A stretch of 47,126 nucleotides of DNA from assembly GCA_947259075.1 (NCBI GenBank), contig CAMYKQ010000057.1, forward strand, positions 199,246 through 246,371, read 5' to 3'. Made by a program: the position numbers and the translations under genes. The notes beneath the pieces were generated by a model. That model ran no database searches and was not told the origin of the DNA. It saw nothing but the letters and a program-made list of their open reading frames with translations. Of this stretch, positions 1 to 8,626 are shown piece by piece (position 1 is the first letter of the stretch; each line of letters opens with the position of its first letter). The DNA is from an uncultured Gammaproteobacteria bacterium (GTDB lineage: Bacteria > Pseudomonadota > Gammaproteobacteria > DRLM01).

Positions 1-88
1 CCTTGCTGGCGACCAAGTCTTGTTTCAAATAGGGATCGGTAAATCCCTTCAGCGCCACTTCCACTTGCAGGCGCGATACGTCAGCCAT
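1..88 (-). CDS. apbC: Iron-sulfur cluster carrier protein ApbC/Mrp, N-terminal fragment
   Basis: Only the first 29 codons are inside the window; the rest lies beyond position 1. The translation begins MADVSRLQVEVALKG and continues FTDPYLKQDLVASK, which matches the N-terminal helical region (DUF59/MIP18-like) of Mrp/ApbC P-loop ATPases. These proteins bind and transfer Fe-S clusters in the cytoplasm. The P-loop itself is off the window, so the call rests on the N-terminal pattern and on context: apbC is commonly divergent from metG in gammaproteobacteria, and metG is indeed the next conserved housekeeping gene on the other strand, though here 9.6 kb away. Confidence 0.72.
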   Translation of the reverse strand, partial: MADVSRLQVEVALKGFTDPYLKQDLVASK

Positions 89-234
89 TGCCCGTCACTC
101 CTTCAATCATTCAATCATTGAGCGCGCCCAGACCCGGCGCGCCGCGAGACCGGTTAGTGTACACCATGGCCACCGCTGAATGAGCATGTCCGCCGCCCCG
201 GCCAACGCCGGCGGCGGGGGCATCAGTCCGGGGC

Positions 235-502
235 TCAACGAGGCGGGAGCGGGCCGAAAGCAGCACAAGCGGTTAATTTAGCAGCCGGATACGCCCGCTT
301 CGTCCAGGCCTGCTGTCGAAACGAAAACGAAATAGCCCCGGGTCCAAAAATTCTCAGCCGTGAAATTACGCTGGCGGCCTGCGTATTTCCTGGCAATTTG
401 TATGGCGCGCTTGCCCTTGACACAACGATCCCTCGTGCCCCGCCAGCTCGTGTAGCGCCCCGCCCAATGCTGCCGCAACACACCGAAAACAGGTTTCCTC
501 AT
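235..502 (-). pseudogene. Remnant of an IS200-type (tnpA) transposase with internal deletion
   Basis: Reading minus from 502, the peptide starts MRKPVFGVLRQHWAG, then RYTSWRGTRD, and then runs straight into VKGKRAIQIARKYAG, RQRNFTAENFW and TRGYF. Intact IS200-family TnpA proteins have the same blocks (GVLRQHL..., KGKSAIxIAR, RNFTGxHFWARGYFVSTVGLDE), but with roughly 40 residues between the first two. That missing stretch carries the HUH metal-binding motif, so this copy cannot be an active Y1 transposase. The C-terminal part has an extra Phe inside the GYFVSTVG-like block and stops early, at 278. A second minus frame continues to 235 with ...AAFGPLPPR, which may be the original 3' end after a frameshift. 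A GC-rich hairpin lies just outside at about 190-217. The remnant sits at the apbC-proximal edge of the accessory block. Confidence 0.7.
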
Positions 503-886
503 TTACCCGCGGCGGAACGGCCCTTGTGAATGATTAAGCTGCCATGGCGGTGAACTTGAATTGCAACCAATAGCGGCAATAGTAATTCGCGGCTAAGGCC
601 ACTATTTCTCTCAACCTCAGCAGACGCGCCGCCGGCCACGCTGCGCTAAGGTCAAGCGGCACCGAAGAATATCAGCATCGCGCTAAAATCGCGGCAGATT
701 TTTTTTGCTTTAGTGTTTCGTGCCAGGGCGTAATCCGCCGTGCGCCCGGCCGGAATTTCATCACACCGCTCTAAAGCTTCATGCCGTTGCCGCCGCTATA
801 GGATTTGTATGATGAATGAGGTCCGTCACTCCGGCTGGACCTCCGTGCTTCACGGCATGATCTGCTATAACTAACGCGGTGTACGC
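503..886. other. Intergenic stretch without a recognisable gene
   Basis: This 384-base stretch separates the IS200 relic from the first exported-protein gene. I see no coding region with family character. A weak CGCG-based hairpin followed by a run of eight T (about 678-710) could be a degraded terminator reading rightward. Near the right end TGCTATAAC (863-871) resembles an extended -10 element but has no convincing -35 partner. The rest is unremarkable and may be remains of older insertions. Confidence 0.5.
863..871 (+). promoter_or_regulatory. Possible extended -10 promoter element for the secretion cassette
   Basis: TG-C-TATAAC gives an extended -10 (TGn plus 5 of 6 TATAAT positions). 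The region 17 bp upstream (CCGTGC) is not a -35 match. Transcription starting here would leave a leader of only about 8-10 nt before the ATG at 887, which has no good Shine-Dalgarno. Real use is therefore uncertain. Confidence 0.3.
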
Positions 887-2110
887 ATGAGAAAATCAAT
901 CAGTTCTCTCCGCGCAGGATGCCACTTCGACAAACCAGGATCATTAAGCTTCACCCTCTCCGGCCTCATGCTGGGCTTGGCTTTGCTGTTTAGTGCCGGA
1001 GCGGCCCAGGCGGCCTTCGAACTCAACTTCCAAAAACACTCGACTGGCACCATGAGCGACAAGACCGAACACAGCTGCGGCAACTTCGCTGGTGGCGGCG
1101 GCAATCAAGAATGCGAGTGGGACAGCGGCGGCGGCAGCTTCGACAACACCACCAAATGGCGCAATGAAATCGTCGTCGAAGGCGGCCAGCAATACTGGCA
1201 TCAAGTGGTCGGTGACACCACCACCCCCGGCTTCCATCAAGAGGCCTATATCCGCATCGGCACCCTCTGGAACTACATCTCCAACTCCGAACCCGGCAAC
1301 GAATTCAGCAGCGGCAGCACCTCCTTTTCCGACTCCGGCGGCTTTCCCGGCGGATTGGAAGGTCAAAACGGCGCCAGCGGCACCAACCATTACGATTGCG
1401 AAAGTTATATGGGCCTAGGCTGCGACCCCCTTGGCAAAAACAACAGTGTCTCCAGCCATCAGGGTAACAACACCTGGACCGGCAACGGCACCGGCAACCC
1501 CACCAGGGCGGTGTTCCGCATGGAGATCAATACGATCTCCACCGATGGCTTTTATATGGAAGTCCTCAAGGACAGCTTGAGCCAAAAGCAACGCATCACC
1601 CAGACGCTCAACAACGGCGGCATGCTCTCGGAGTTTCAGGCCGATATGCGCAACAGCACCTTTGCGGACATGAATTCGCCGCTCACCGTGGTGAGCGCCA
1701 TGAACAGCGGCCCTGGCACCTTCGTGAATAAATTAACCTTCACCCCCACGGTCAACGCCGAATACGCCAATAACGCCGATTTCGATATGGCCAATGTCAT
1801 CAACACCAATCAGGCCGTTCAAGGCACGGTGGGTGTTCAGGCGGGCGCGTCCCGGGTCACCGCCGGCCGTTATACCTTCACCGCGGGCGGCGGCTGGCTG
1901 GCGCCTGGTTCAACCCCCACGTATTACTCTGTCTTTTATCAAGGCAAAGCCGGGGTCAACTCCGGTGATTTCTACAACAACGGCAATTACCCCATCTACG
2001 ACCGCGGCACCTACACCTTCTTCGACGGCGGCTTCGACCAGCACGCCGTGGACTACTACAGATACTTTATCTCGGCGCAGAACCCCTGCGGCGGCGATCC
2101 GTTTTGTTAA
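887..2110 (+). CDS. Exported protein of unknown family, paralogue A of the secretion cassette
   Basis: The 407-residue protein has a long N-region, a hydrophobic core (LSGLMLGLALLFSAG) and a signal-peptidase I site after AAQA at about residue 43, so it should leave the cytoplasm. The mature part starts AFELNFQ and is rich in Gly, Asn, Ser, Thr and aromatic residues, which is typical of secreted beta-rich proteins. No known domain was recognised. Blocks such as GQQYWHQVVG, QEAYIRIGTLW, GNPTRAVFRME, RITQTLNN, QADMRN, VTAGRYTF and YTFFDGGFD recur in order in the protein at 8627-9535, so the two are homologues. Three Cys are spread in the N-terminal half and two lie at the extreme C-terminus (CGGDPFC). 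It ends 46 bp before the TpsA gene and is probably co-transcribed. No PEP-CTERM or LPXTG sorting tail is visible. Confidence 0.75.
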   Translation: MRKSISSLRAGCHFDKPGSLSFTLSGLMLGLALLFSAGAAQAAFELNFQKHSTGTMSDKTEHSCGNFAGGGGNQECEWDSGGGSFDNTTKWRNEIVVEGGQQYWHQVVGDTTTPGFHQEAYIRIGTLWNYISNSEPGNEFSSGSTSFSDSGGFPGGLEGQNGASGTNHYDCESYMGLGCDPLGKNNSVSSHQGNNTWTGNGTGNPTRAVFRMEINTISTDGFYMEVLKDSLSQKQRITQTLNNGGMLSEFQADMRNSTFADMNSPLTVVSAMNSGPGTFVNKLTFTPTVNAEYANNADFDMANVINTNQAVQGTVGVQAGASRVTAGRYTFTAGGGWLAPGSTPTYYSVFYQGKAGVNSGDFYNNGNYPIYDRGTYTFFDGGFDQHAVDYYRYFISAQNPCGGDPFC

Positions 2111-2156
2111 AAAACATAACTTGAGTTGATGCAAAAAATATAAGGGGTCTTCTTAA

Positions 2157-5100
2157 ATGATTATTACCGTGCCACAACGCGACCTGTTCCACTGGCGCCG
2201 CACCCGGCGCGGCAAAAGGGAAGTTGCCATCTGCCGGCGTATCACCATCGCCACCTTAATTAGCTTTGGCGTCGCTACCTCCGCCGCCGCCGCCCCCGCT
2301 GGCGGGGTCGTGACCTCGGGCACGGGCGCTATTTCGCAAACGGGCGCGGTTACCGCTATCACGCAAGAGAGTCAGCGCCTCGATATCGACTGGAACGGCT
2401 TTTCCATCGCCGCGGGTGAAACGGTGAATTTCGCCCAGCCAAACGATTTAGCGGTGGCCGTCAATCGCGTAATAGGCGGCGCGCCCAGCGAACTGAGCGG
2501 CGCGCTCAATGCCAACGGCCGCGTCTTCATTCTCAATCAAGCCGGCGTGGTGTTCCATCAATCGGCGCAAGTGAACGTGGGCGCCTTATTGGCCACCACC
2601 GCCACCGCCGTGAATGTCAGCGCCTTGATCGGCAGCGAGAGTTACAACTTCAGCGGCGCGAATTCCGGCAGCGTGGTCAATCACGGCAATATCACCATTT
2701 CCGATGGCGGCTTTGCCATCCTCGCCGCGCCTCAGGTACACAACACCGGCATGATCCAAGCCGATTTGGGTGAAATTCATCTCGCCGCCACCACGGCCTA
2801 TACCCTCGATTTGCGCGGCGATGGCTTGATTAATTTCGCCATCCCCGCCGAGGCGCTGCAAAACGCCGTGGGTGGCGTGCAAGCCGACGGCACGTTGCGC
2901 GCGCGCTCCGGCCTGGTGACGCTCGACGCCCGCACCGCCACCGATGCGGTCAAAGGCGTGGTGAATCTCGACGGCGTCATCGACGCCGATGCCTTGGTCA
3001 GCGGCGGCCAGGGCGGTAAGGTGATGCTCGCGGCCGCGGGCGATATCGTCATGGGCGAGACCGCCGCCATTCATGCCGATCACGGCGCCACGGGCGATAT
3101 CGTGTTCGATGCGGGCGGCGATATCGATGCCGGAAATCTTGGCGTTAATGTCAGCGGCACGGGTGATGTCAGCGCCAATGTGAGCATGCGGGCGGGCGGA
3201 CATCTTAATGTCGCTCACATTGATGTGAGCGCGGTTTCAAACCACTTGGCCGCCGCCAGAATCGATCTCCAAGCCAGTGGAGACATCACGGTTTCCAACG
3301 GCCTCAGCGCGACCTCTCTCGCCTCTACGGATAAAGACAAAGCGCCCTACTCGGCCGCCGACATCGCGGTTTATTCCGGCCACGGCGGTATTACTCTCAG
3401 CGGCGATACCCTGGCGCTATCCACGGTCAATGGCCGCGACGGCGCCTATGAATTCGGCACGGCCGAAGCGCATACCAACATCAATGTATCCGCGGCGCGG
3501 GCGCTCACCGCGCACGGCAATATCGCCCTGCGTACGGACGCGTATTTCGGCGGTGAACGCGGCGACTCGGAGGCCCACACTAACTTGGGACTGCATAGCC
3601 GCGACAGCGGCGATATCACCCTCAACGGCGATATCGCCATCGACAATCTGGCCACGCGGAATGTGTACCGCAGCGCCGAAGCCATCATCAATGCGGACAT
3701 CAGCGCCGCGCACAACGTCATCATCAACGGCGGCCTGAGCATGAGCAACAAAGCCCTGGCCATCAGCGTGGGCCGTTCGGGCTACTACACCGACGGCGCC
3801 TGCATGGCCTCGGCCGACACCACGCTGAACATCCATGCCGGCACCGCTGGCAGCGGTGATTTAATCATCACCAAAGGATTGAACGTCGATGCTTACGCCA
3901 GTCTGCAATTCGGCGGCACGCACAGCGCCAACGCCTTTATCACGGCGGATTTAACCGCCGCGAATGACATTATGATCTCGGGCGCGAGCGATGCGATAAA
4001 CCTCAGCGCCATCGGCTACAACACGGCCCAAAGCGCCACCAAGTCCTTCGCCTATATTGATCTCGGCATGACGGCGGGCACCGCCGGGGCGGGCGATGTC
4101 CGCGTCAATGGCAATCTCAGCGCCAACGCCGATGTGTATATGAAGGATGGTAAATTCCTCAATGGCGCGGCCACCACCGTCGACATCCAAAGCCCCGATG
4201 ATATCTACATCGCTGGCGATGTCAGCCTCACCAGCACCCTGGACGCCACGACCCGCCGACGTTACTCGCGCGCGGAAACCCTTTTCATTGCCACGGCCGG
4301 ACACGACGGCAGCGGTCGACTCACCATCACGGGTGACACCCATGTCAGTGTCGCGGCAAAGACCGCCGGCACCATTGAGGCACACACCACCACGGCCCTG
4401 ACGCAACTCACGGCGCCCGGCGATATTCAATTGGGGGGACTGAGCGTCTCCGCGCGCGGTGATTACAGTCCGGCGTCGGGCAGTGATGCCGATGTCGATG
4501 CCCATGCCTTCATCACCAGTTCGGGCAATGGCGATATAACGCTCGACGGCGACCTCCTCGTGACCGCCCATGCCGTGCAACGGGCCGCTAACAAGGCCGA
4601 TGCCCAGGCATGGGCGCGGCTCGACGCGGCCAGACATCTCAGCATTAACGGCGACATCACCGTCCGCGCCGACGCGCTGAGCGATACGGGCGCCACGGAC
4701 GCCCTGTCCGCGGCCAACCTTGTTGTGCAAGCGGGCATGGGCGGCAGCGGTAATCTGCATATCACCGGCGATATCGTCAGCGCGGCGAGCGCGCACGCGG
4801 AGAGCGGCATGAAATCGGCCATCGCCGCCGTGACACTGGGTGCGGCGGACGACCTCACCGTACATGGCGCCGATCCACTGGCGCAGGCCTCGAGCGCCTT
4901 CGTACAAGGGCGTGAAAGTCTTGCGGACGATCAATCCGCCGCTGGCGATACTGACCTTGCCAGCCTGAGCTTGAACGCGGGCGGCATCCTCACCGTTGCA
5001 ATCGCGCCTCCGCCTTCCGCGCCCGAACCCGTGATTGAGCTCGCGCCTGACACAGGCCCGGACGACAGCGTCGCGCAAACCCCGTCCGCCGCGCCGGAAG

Positions 5101-5498
5101 AAACCGCAAACGCCGGCAATACGGGCACGGGAGAGATTAATCACGAGACACCCCGTAATGACGCCCACGTCACCAATGACACGCACGCGGCCAATCCCAA
5201 CTCACCCGCCCCGCCCCTTGCCGCGAGACATTCGTCCGGCAAGGTGAATGTCAGCGTGATCTCGGCCTTCAACGCCACATCCGGCCCGCGCGGCCATGTT
5301 ATTTCCGTGTCCTCGCACGCCGCGGAACACGGCGCGATGAACTCAGACTCAGCCTCAGCGCTGGACGGCGTGATCTTCGAAATCGATTGGGGCAACGTGG
5401 ATATGCCGGGAAAAACAATCGGCCCCGTTTCCGCTTTGAGCACACCGCTCAACGAAGACGGGTCCGCCGCCGATACAGGAGAACGTAAGCGCCGCTAA
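2157..5498 (+). CDS. TpsA-type exoprotein with filamentous haemagglutinin N-terminal secretion domain
   Basis: The 1113-residue product starts with a long basic N-region and an Ala-rich cleavage zone at about residues 40-46, the extended signal peptide style of TpsA proteins. Residues from about 47 to 300 form the TPS secretion domain: GGVVTSGTGAISQTG, then VNFAQPNDLAVAVNRV and NANGRVFILNQAGVVF (NANG at 118-121, the counterpart of the conserved NPNG/NQxG motifs). The remainder is built of imperfect repeats such as GDITLNGDIAIDN and GDITLDGDLLVT, as expected for a right-handed beta-helix. A Pro/Ala/Glu-rich segment (about 945-1025) precedes a last globular-looking piece. The mature protein has a single Cys, and tyrosines are few. 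It is short compared with FhaB-class adhesins. A stem-loop follows, then tpsB. The receptor or function (adhesin, biofilm, other) cannot be told from sequence. An AAGGGG ribosome site supports the ATG at 2157. Confidence 0.9.
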   Translation: MIITVPQRDLFHWRRTRRGKREVAICRRITIATLISFGVATSAAAAPAGGVVTSGTGAISQTGAVTAITQESQRLDIDWNGFSIAAGETVNFAQPNDLAVAVNRVIGGAPSELSGALNANGRVFILNQAGVVFHQSAQVNVGALLATTATAVNVSALIGSESYNFSGANSGSVVNHGNITISDGGFAILAAPQVHNTGMIQADLGEIHLAATTAYTLDLRGDGLINFAIPAEALQNAVGGVQADGTLRARSGLVTLDARTATDAVKGVVNLDGVIDADALVSGGQGGKVMLAAAGDIVMGETAAIHADHGATGDIVFDAGGDIDAGNLGVNVSGTGDVSANVSMRAGGHLNVAHIDVSAVSNHLAAARIDLQASGDITVSNGLSATSLASTDKDKAPYSAADIAVYSGHGGITLSGDTLALSTVNGRDGAYEFGTAEAHTNINVSAARALTAHGNIALRTDAYFGGERGDSEAHTNLGLHSRDSGDITLNGDIAIDNLATRNVYRSAEAIINADISAAHNVIINGGLSMSNKALAISVGRSGYYTDGACMASADTTLNIHAGTAGSGDLIITKGLNVDAYASLQFGGTHSANAFITADLTAANDIMISGASDAINLSAIGYNTAQSATKSFAYIDLGMTAGTAGAGDVRVNGNLSANADVYMKDGKFLNGAATTVDIQSPDDIYIAGDVSLTSTLDATTRRRYSRAETLFIATAGHDGSGRLTITGDTHVSVAAKTAGTIEAHTTTALTQLTAPGDIQLGGLSVSARGDYSPASGSDADVDAHAFITSSGNGDITLDGDLLVTAHAVQRAANKADAQAWARLDAARHLSINGDITVRADALSDTGATDALSAANLVVQAGMGGSGNLHITGDIVSAASAHAESGMKSAIAAVTLGAADDLTVHGADPLAQASSAFVQGRESLADDQSAAGDTDLASLSLNAGGILTVAIAPPPSAPEPVIELAPDTGPDDSVAQTPSAAPEETANAGNTGTGEINHETPRNDAHVTNDTHAANPNSPAPPLAARHSSGKVNVSVISAFNATSGPRGHVISVSSHAAEHGAMNSDSASALDGVIFEIDWGNVDMPGKTIGPVSALSTPLNEDGSAADTGERKRR

Positions 5499-5507
5499 AT
5501 TCGCGCC

Positions 5508-5544
5508 ACTGGGGCGGCACGCGAAAACGCGCGGCCGCCCCAGT
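5508..5544 (+). terminator. Stem-loop between tpsA and tpsB
   Basis: ACTGGGGCGGC (5508-5518) pairs perfectly with GCCGCCCCAGT (5534-5544), and the loop contains a second small GCG-AAAA-CGC pairing. No T-run follows, so it is not a classical intrinsic terminator. It may reduce read-through or stabilise the upstream message, giving more TpsA than TpsB, which suits a secreted protein and its pore. Confidence 0.6.
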
Positions 5545-5563
5545 AACAAGGGATTGTGATTCG

Positions 5564-7276
5564 ATGCACCGGGCCAGCCTTGATATTCATCACAGCACGC
5601 CACCCCGCTACCGGGGTGGCATTACTCATTTATCTTTATGCCTCGCCGCCGTGTTGCTCGCCGCGCCCGGGTTCGCCGCTGGAGAAAGTCGCGCGCCCGG
5701 CGTCATCGACCGCCCCTCCGGGTCATTGCCTGACTTGGAGCGCGGCGCGCCGGGCGAGTTGCCCGCCACGCCCCGGCCCGCGCCGCCGTCCACGGACGAA
5801 ACGGATACGCCGATCGCGACCTTCGACGCCGTGACGTTCGCGGGCATGAGCGTGATTTCCGCGGCGGAACTGTCGCGCGTGGCGGCGGCTTATCTCCATC
5901 GCCCTCTCAGCAGCGCCGACCTCGCACAACTTAAATTCGATCTCACCCGTTTGTATTTCGAACGCGGTTACGTGCTGGTGAAGATCACCACGCCGCCGCA
6001 AGACATCAGCGGCGGCATTTTAAAAATCGTCATCCACGAGGCCCGTGTCGGGCAACTGCAGCTCAATTACGAAGGACTGTTGCGCGAGCGCATCGCCACC
6101 GCGCTGGCGCGGCAACTGAAACGCGATGCGGTGTTCCATGAAGGCGATATTGAATCTTTGGCCAACGACTACAACGATCTCACCGGCTTGCGCGCGGCGC
6201 TCACACTGCACAAAGGCGCGGCACCGGGCACCACGGATTTGACTTTGAATCTCACGGAGGAAGACGAAGACATTCAGCAATTCACGCTCGACAACTACGG
6301 CAGCGATCTCACGGGAAACTGGGTGGGCGGCGCACGCCTGCAAACCAGCAATCGCTTGCGCCTAGGCGAGACCCTGGGCCTGCAGCTGCGTGCCTCCGGC
6401 GGCGATTTGTGGAGCGCGGGCATAGATGCGCGCTCACCGCTGGGCCTAAATAATATGTGGCTGCAATTCGAATACAGTCACAGCGAAAACACCATCGGCG
6501 GCAGTCTCGCCTATCTCGACGCCAGCGGCAGCTCGGACCGGGCCAGCCTCTCGCTCTCCAGCGCCTTAATCAATACACGTTCGCGCAAGGCTACTCTGCG
6601 CAGCGGTTTGGAAATACGCAGGCATGTATCCGAACTCGCCCAGGTCACCGAAAGCCGCGATCAAATTCGCCAATGGCTGGTCGAAGGCAGTTATCTGCTG
6701 CGGCAAACAAACTGGATGACGTACGGCGCCGTCACGCTGACGAAAGGCTTGAACCTTCTCGGCGCCAGCGAGCAAGGTGACGCACTCGCCTCGCGCAGCC
6801 ACGGCGAACCCGCGGCATGGCGCCTGCAACCCTTGCTGTATGGTGTGCTTCGGCTCGGCGCGGACAAACATGTCAAGGCGGTTTTTTCCGGGCAAATCGC
6901 CAGCCATACCTTGCTCTCCTCCGACTTGTTCGCCCTCGGCGGCTACGGCAGCGTGCGCGGCTTTCAACCCGCCGAAAGCACCGGCGAAACCGGCGCACAG
7001 TATTCATTGGAATACCTGCAGCGTCTGGGCGCGTGGTCCACGGCGCAATGGACGGCGGGGATATTCAGCGACGGCGGCTGGGTATGGAATCGCGAAGACA
7101 ATAGCGTCGCCGATGACACGCTCATCAGCGCCGGCCTCTCCGTGGAAGCCGCATTCCGCGCACAGACGCGCCGCGGCACTACGCTGCGCGTCGACGCCGC
7201 CGCGCCGCTCGGCGAGTATCAAGCAAAAACCGTGGACGACTTCCAAATCCTGGTGCGGCTCACACACTTGTTTTAA
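5564..7276 (+). CDS. TpsB outer-membrane transporter (ShlB/FhaC/HecB family)
   Basis: This 570-residue protein should be the two-partner secretion pore for the TpsA encoded just upstream. The N-terminus has a signal peptide (hydrophobic LSLCLAAVLLAAPGFAAG). A Pro-rich linker follows, then a ShlB-type POTRA domain from about residue 87 (FDAVTFAGMSVISAAEL...LYFERGYVLVKI), a second POTRA-like section (about 165-240) and a 16-strand type beta-barrel region. The conserved L6 loop motif is present as GSVRGFQ (VRGF at 464-467), and the protein ends in ...FQILVRLTHLF with a terminal aromatic residue, the usual outer-membrane barrel signature. AAGGGA about 10 nt before the ATG supports the start. The order tpsA-tpsB and the 65-bp gap match known TPS operons. 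Specific pairing with the upstream TpsA is inferred from linkage. Confidence 0.92.
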   Translation: MHRASLDIHHSTPPRYRGGITHLSLCLAAVLLAAPGFAAGESRAPGVIDRPSGSLPDLERGAPGELPATPRPAPPSTDETDTPIATFDAVTFAGMSVISAAELSRVAAAYLHRPLSSADLAQLKFDLTRLYFERGYVLVKITTPPQDISGGILKIVIHEARVGQLQLNYEGLLRERIATALARQLKRDAVFHEGDIESLANDYNDLTGLRAALTLHKGAAPGTTDLTLNLTEEDEDIQQFTLDNYGSDLTGNWVGGARLQTSNRLRLGETLGLQLRASGGDLWSAGIDARSPLGLNNMWLQFEYSHSENTIGGSLAYLDASGSSDRASLSLSSALINTRSRKATLRSGLEIRRHVSELAQVTESRDQIRQWLVEGSYLLRQTNWMTYGAVTLTKGLNLLGASEQGDALASRSHGEPAAWRLQPLLYGVLRLGADKHVKAVFSGQIASHTLLSSDLFALGGYGSVRGFQPAESTGETGAQYSLEYLQRLGAWSTAQWTAGIFSDGGWVWNREDNSVADDTLISAGLSVEAAFRAQTRRGTTLRVDAAAPLGEYQAKTVDDFQILVRLTHLF

Positions 7277-7293
7277 TCAAACACGAGGCAATC

Positions 7294-8379
7294 ATGGGCC
7301 TGACATTGACATTGACCGACACCGAATTACCCGCGTCACCGGCGTTCATTGAATTTTTACACGCGACCATCACCGGCGGCGACTACCACGTCGGCACGTG
7401 GTATCTGCAACAAGAAGAGCTTTTAGATCACGACGGTGAACGTTTCGAGGGCCTGGCGGATAAAGTCCGCGCCGTGATGCAACACCCGCAGGGTACGCAA
7501 GCCATCATGCGTTCCTACCGTTTCTTCAAGGAAATGTTGACGGGCAAAATGGACACCTTGCGTGATCTGCGGCGTTTCCATTTCATCTTCGTCATCGGCA
7601 TCCCGCGCACCGGCGGCACCTATCTCACCAAGCAGTTCTACCGCGCCGCGGGCATTGATTACACTAAGGTGCAAAATGCCTTGGCGCATGACGGCTTCCC
7701 GCACTTGGCGACGCTCAGCTTTCCGGACAATCGTTACAACGTCCACACCACCAGCCTCTTGCAACTGGCTGAATACCTCACCATGGTGGAAATATATTTC
7801 ACGCGCCATGGCCGCCTCGCCTATCAAGGCGGCATCGTAGTGCCTAAAAAATTCACCAAGGCGGTCTACAACTTCCCGCTCATTCGCGCCTTGTTAGGCG
7901 CGCAGGCCAGTTTTCTCTTTACCGTGCGTCATCCGCTCGCCGTAATTCAGTCCGTGCTGGATAAAAGCGGGGGCATGCCTGAAAACGAACGTTTTGCCGT
8001 ACGCAGCGCCATCGAGCGCTGGGCCTTGGACGATTGGACCCAGTGGCAGGTACCGGAAGCTGAAGTGATGCGGCGGAATTATGTGGATGTCATGCTGCAA
8101 TATTGGAAACGCTTCCATTTTCAAGCCGCCATGTCGGGCATACTCGCCATGACGAACACCCAAGTCGTCCCCTACACGCCCAGCGCCATGAGTAACATCG
8201 TGGTGGAATACTACCGCCAATTTGGTATCGCGCTTGAACCCGAACCCTTCAAAACCTCCACTCCACCGCACTTCCCCGATAAAGAAGCGGCCGCGCAACA
8301 AGTTATCAACGAAGTGGAACAATGCTGGCACTATTTGGGCTCGCCATTTCCCACTGAGGCCTTGGCCGGAAAATCATAA
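7294..8379 (+). CDS. Sulfotransferase family protein linked to the TPS cassette
   Basis: The 361-residue cytoplasmic protein carries the two PAPS-binding signatures of sulfotransferases. The 5'-phosphosulfate loop is IFVIGIPRTGGTYLTK, with GIPRTGGT at 102-109. The 3'-phosphate block is FTVRHPLAVIQSVLDKSGG, with R212 and a downstream Ser. It would move a sulfuryl group from PAPS onto a hydroxyl or amine of an unidentified acceptor. No signal peptide is seen. The start follows GAGG with good spacing, 17 bp after the tpsB stop, so co-transcription with tpsB is likely. In other TPS systems a third gene can encode a modifying enzyme (for example the HMW1C glycosyltransferase). By analogy this enzyme could modify TpsA, the exported paralogues, or a surface glycan. 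That role is inference. Confidence 0.85.
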   Translation: MGLTLTLTDTELPASPAFIEFLHATITGGDYHVGTWYLQQEELLDHDGERFEGLADKVRAVMQHPQGTQAIMRSYRFFKEMLTGKMDTLRDLRRFHFIFVIGIPRTGGTYLTKQFYRAAGIDYTKVQNALAHDGFPHLATLSFPDNRYNVHTTSLLQLAEYLTMVEIYFTRHGRLAYQGGIVVPKKFTKAVYNFPLIRALLGAQASFLFTVRHPLAVIQSVLDKSGGMPENERFAVRSAIERWALDDWTQWQVPEAEVMRRNYVDVMLQYWKRFHFQAAMSGILAMTNTQVVPYTPSAMSNIVVEYYRQFGIALEPEPFKTSTPPHFPDKEAAAQQVINEVEQCWHYLGSPFPTEALAGKS

Positions 8380-8546
8380 TAATAGCGCCGCCACACGCCT
8401 AGACTGACGGGCCAAAAAATTGTAAGCCATTGACCTGAAGTAGTTATAAAATAAAACATATTCAATCTGCGGGACAAAGCACATAATTAGAATGACGCAC
8501 ACCGCTTAGGCAACATCACCCCATCATCCCCGCTGCAGCCTACGGG

Positions 8547-8576
8547 TTGACTTTTGATAGGGTTCTAAGTTAAAAA
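8547..8576 (+). promoter_or_regulatory. Putative sigma-70 promoter for exported protein B
   Basis: TTGACT (8547-8552, 5 of 6 to the -35 consensus) is followed by TAAAAA (8571-8576, 4 of 6 to the -10) at 18-bp spacing. It lies 50 bp ahead of the start at 8627 and would give this gene its own transcript, separate from the tps operon. Confidence 0.45.
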
Positions 8577-8626
8577 TAGGCCCAGGTGGGGGTATACAAT
8601 CCGGATATAACCGGGGGATGAGGTTT

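Noticed and set aside
103-118. Tandem repeat TCAATCATTCAATCAT upstream of apbC
   Set aside because: Only two 8-bp units, too short to suggest a regulatory array or CRISPR; likely chance.
3951-5186. Long open frame antisense to tpsA (411 codons)
   Set aside because: It has no ribosome site or family character and arises from GC-rich codon bias in the real gene on the plus strand.
2157-5498. Contact-dependent inhibition (CdiA) or toxin delivery by the TpsA protein
   Set aside because: The protein is short, with no pretoxin VENN motif, no toxin-like C-terminus and no small immunity gene between tpsA and tpsB.
8430-8450. TTGACC followed by TATAAA upstream of exported protein B
   Set aside because: The hexamers are only 9 bp apart, far from the 16-18 bp needed for a sigma-70 promoter. 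The pair at 8547-8576 fits better.
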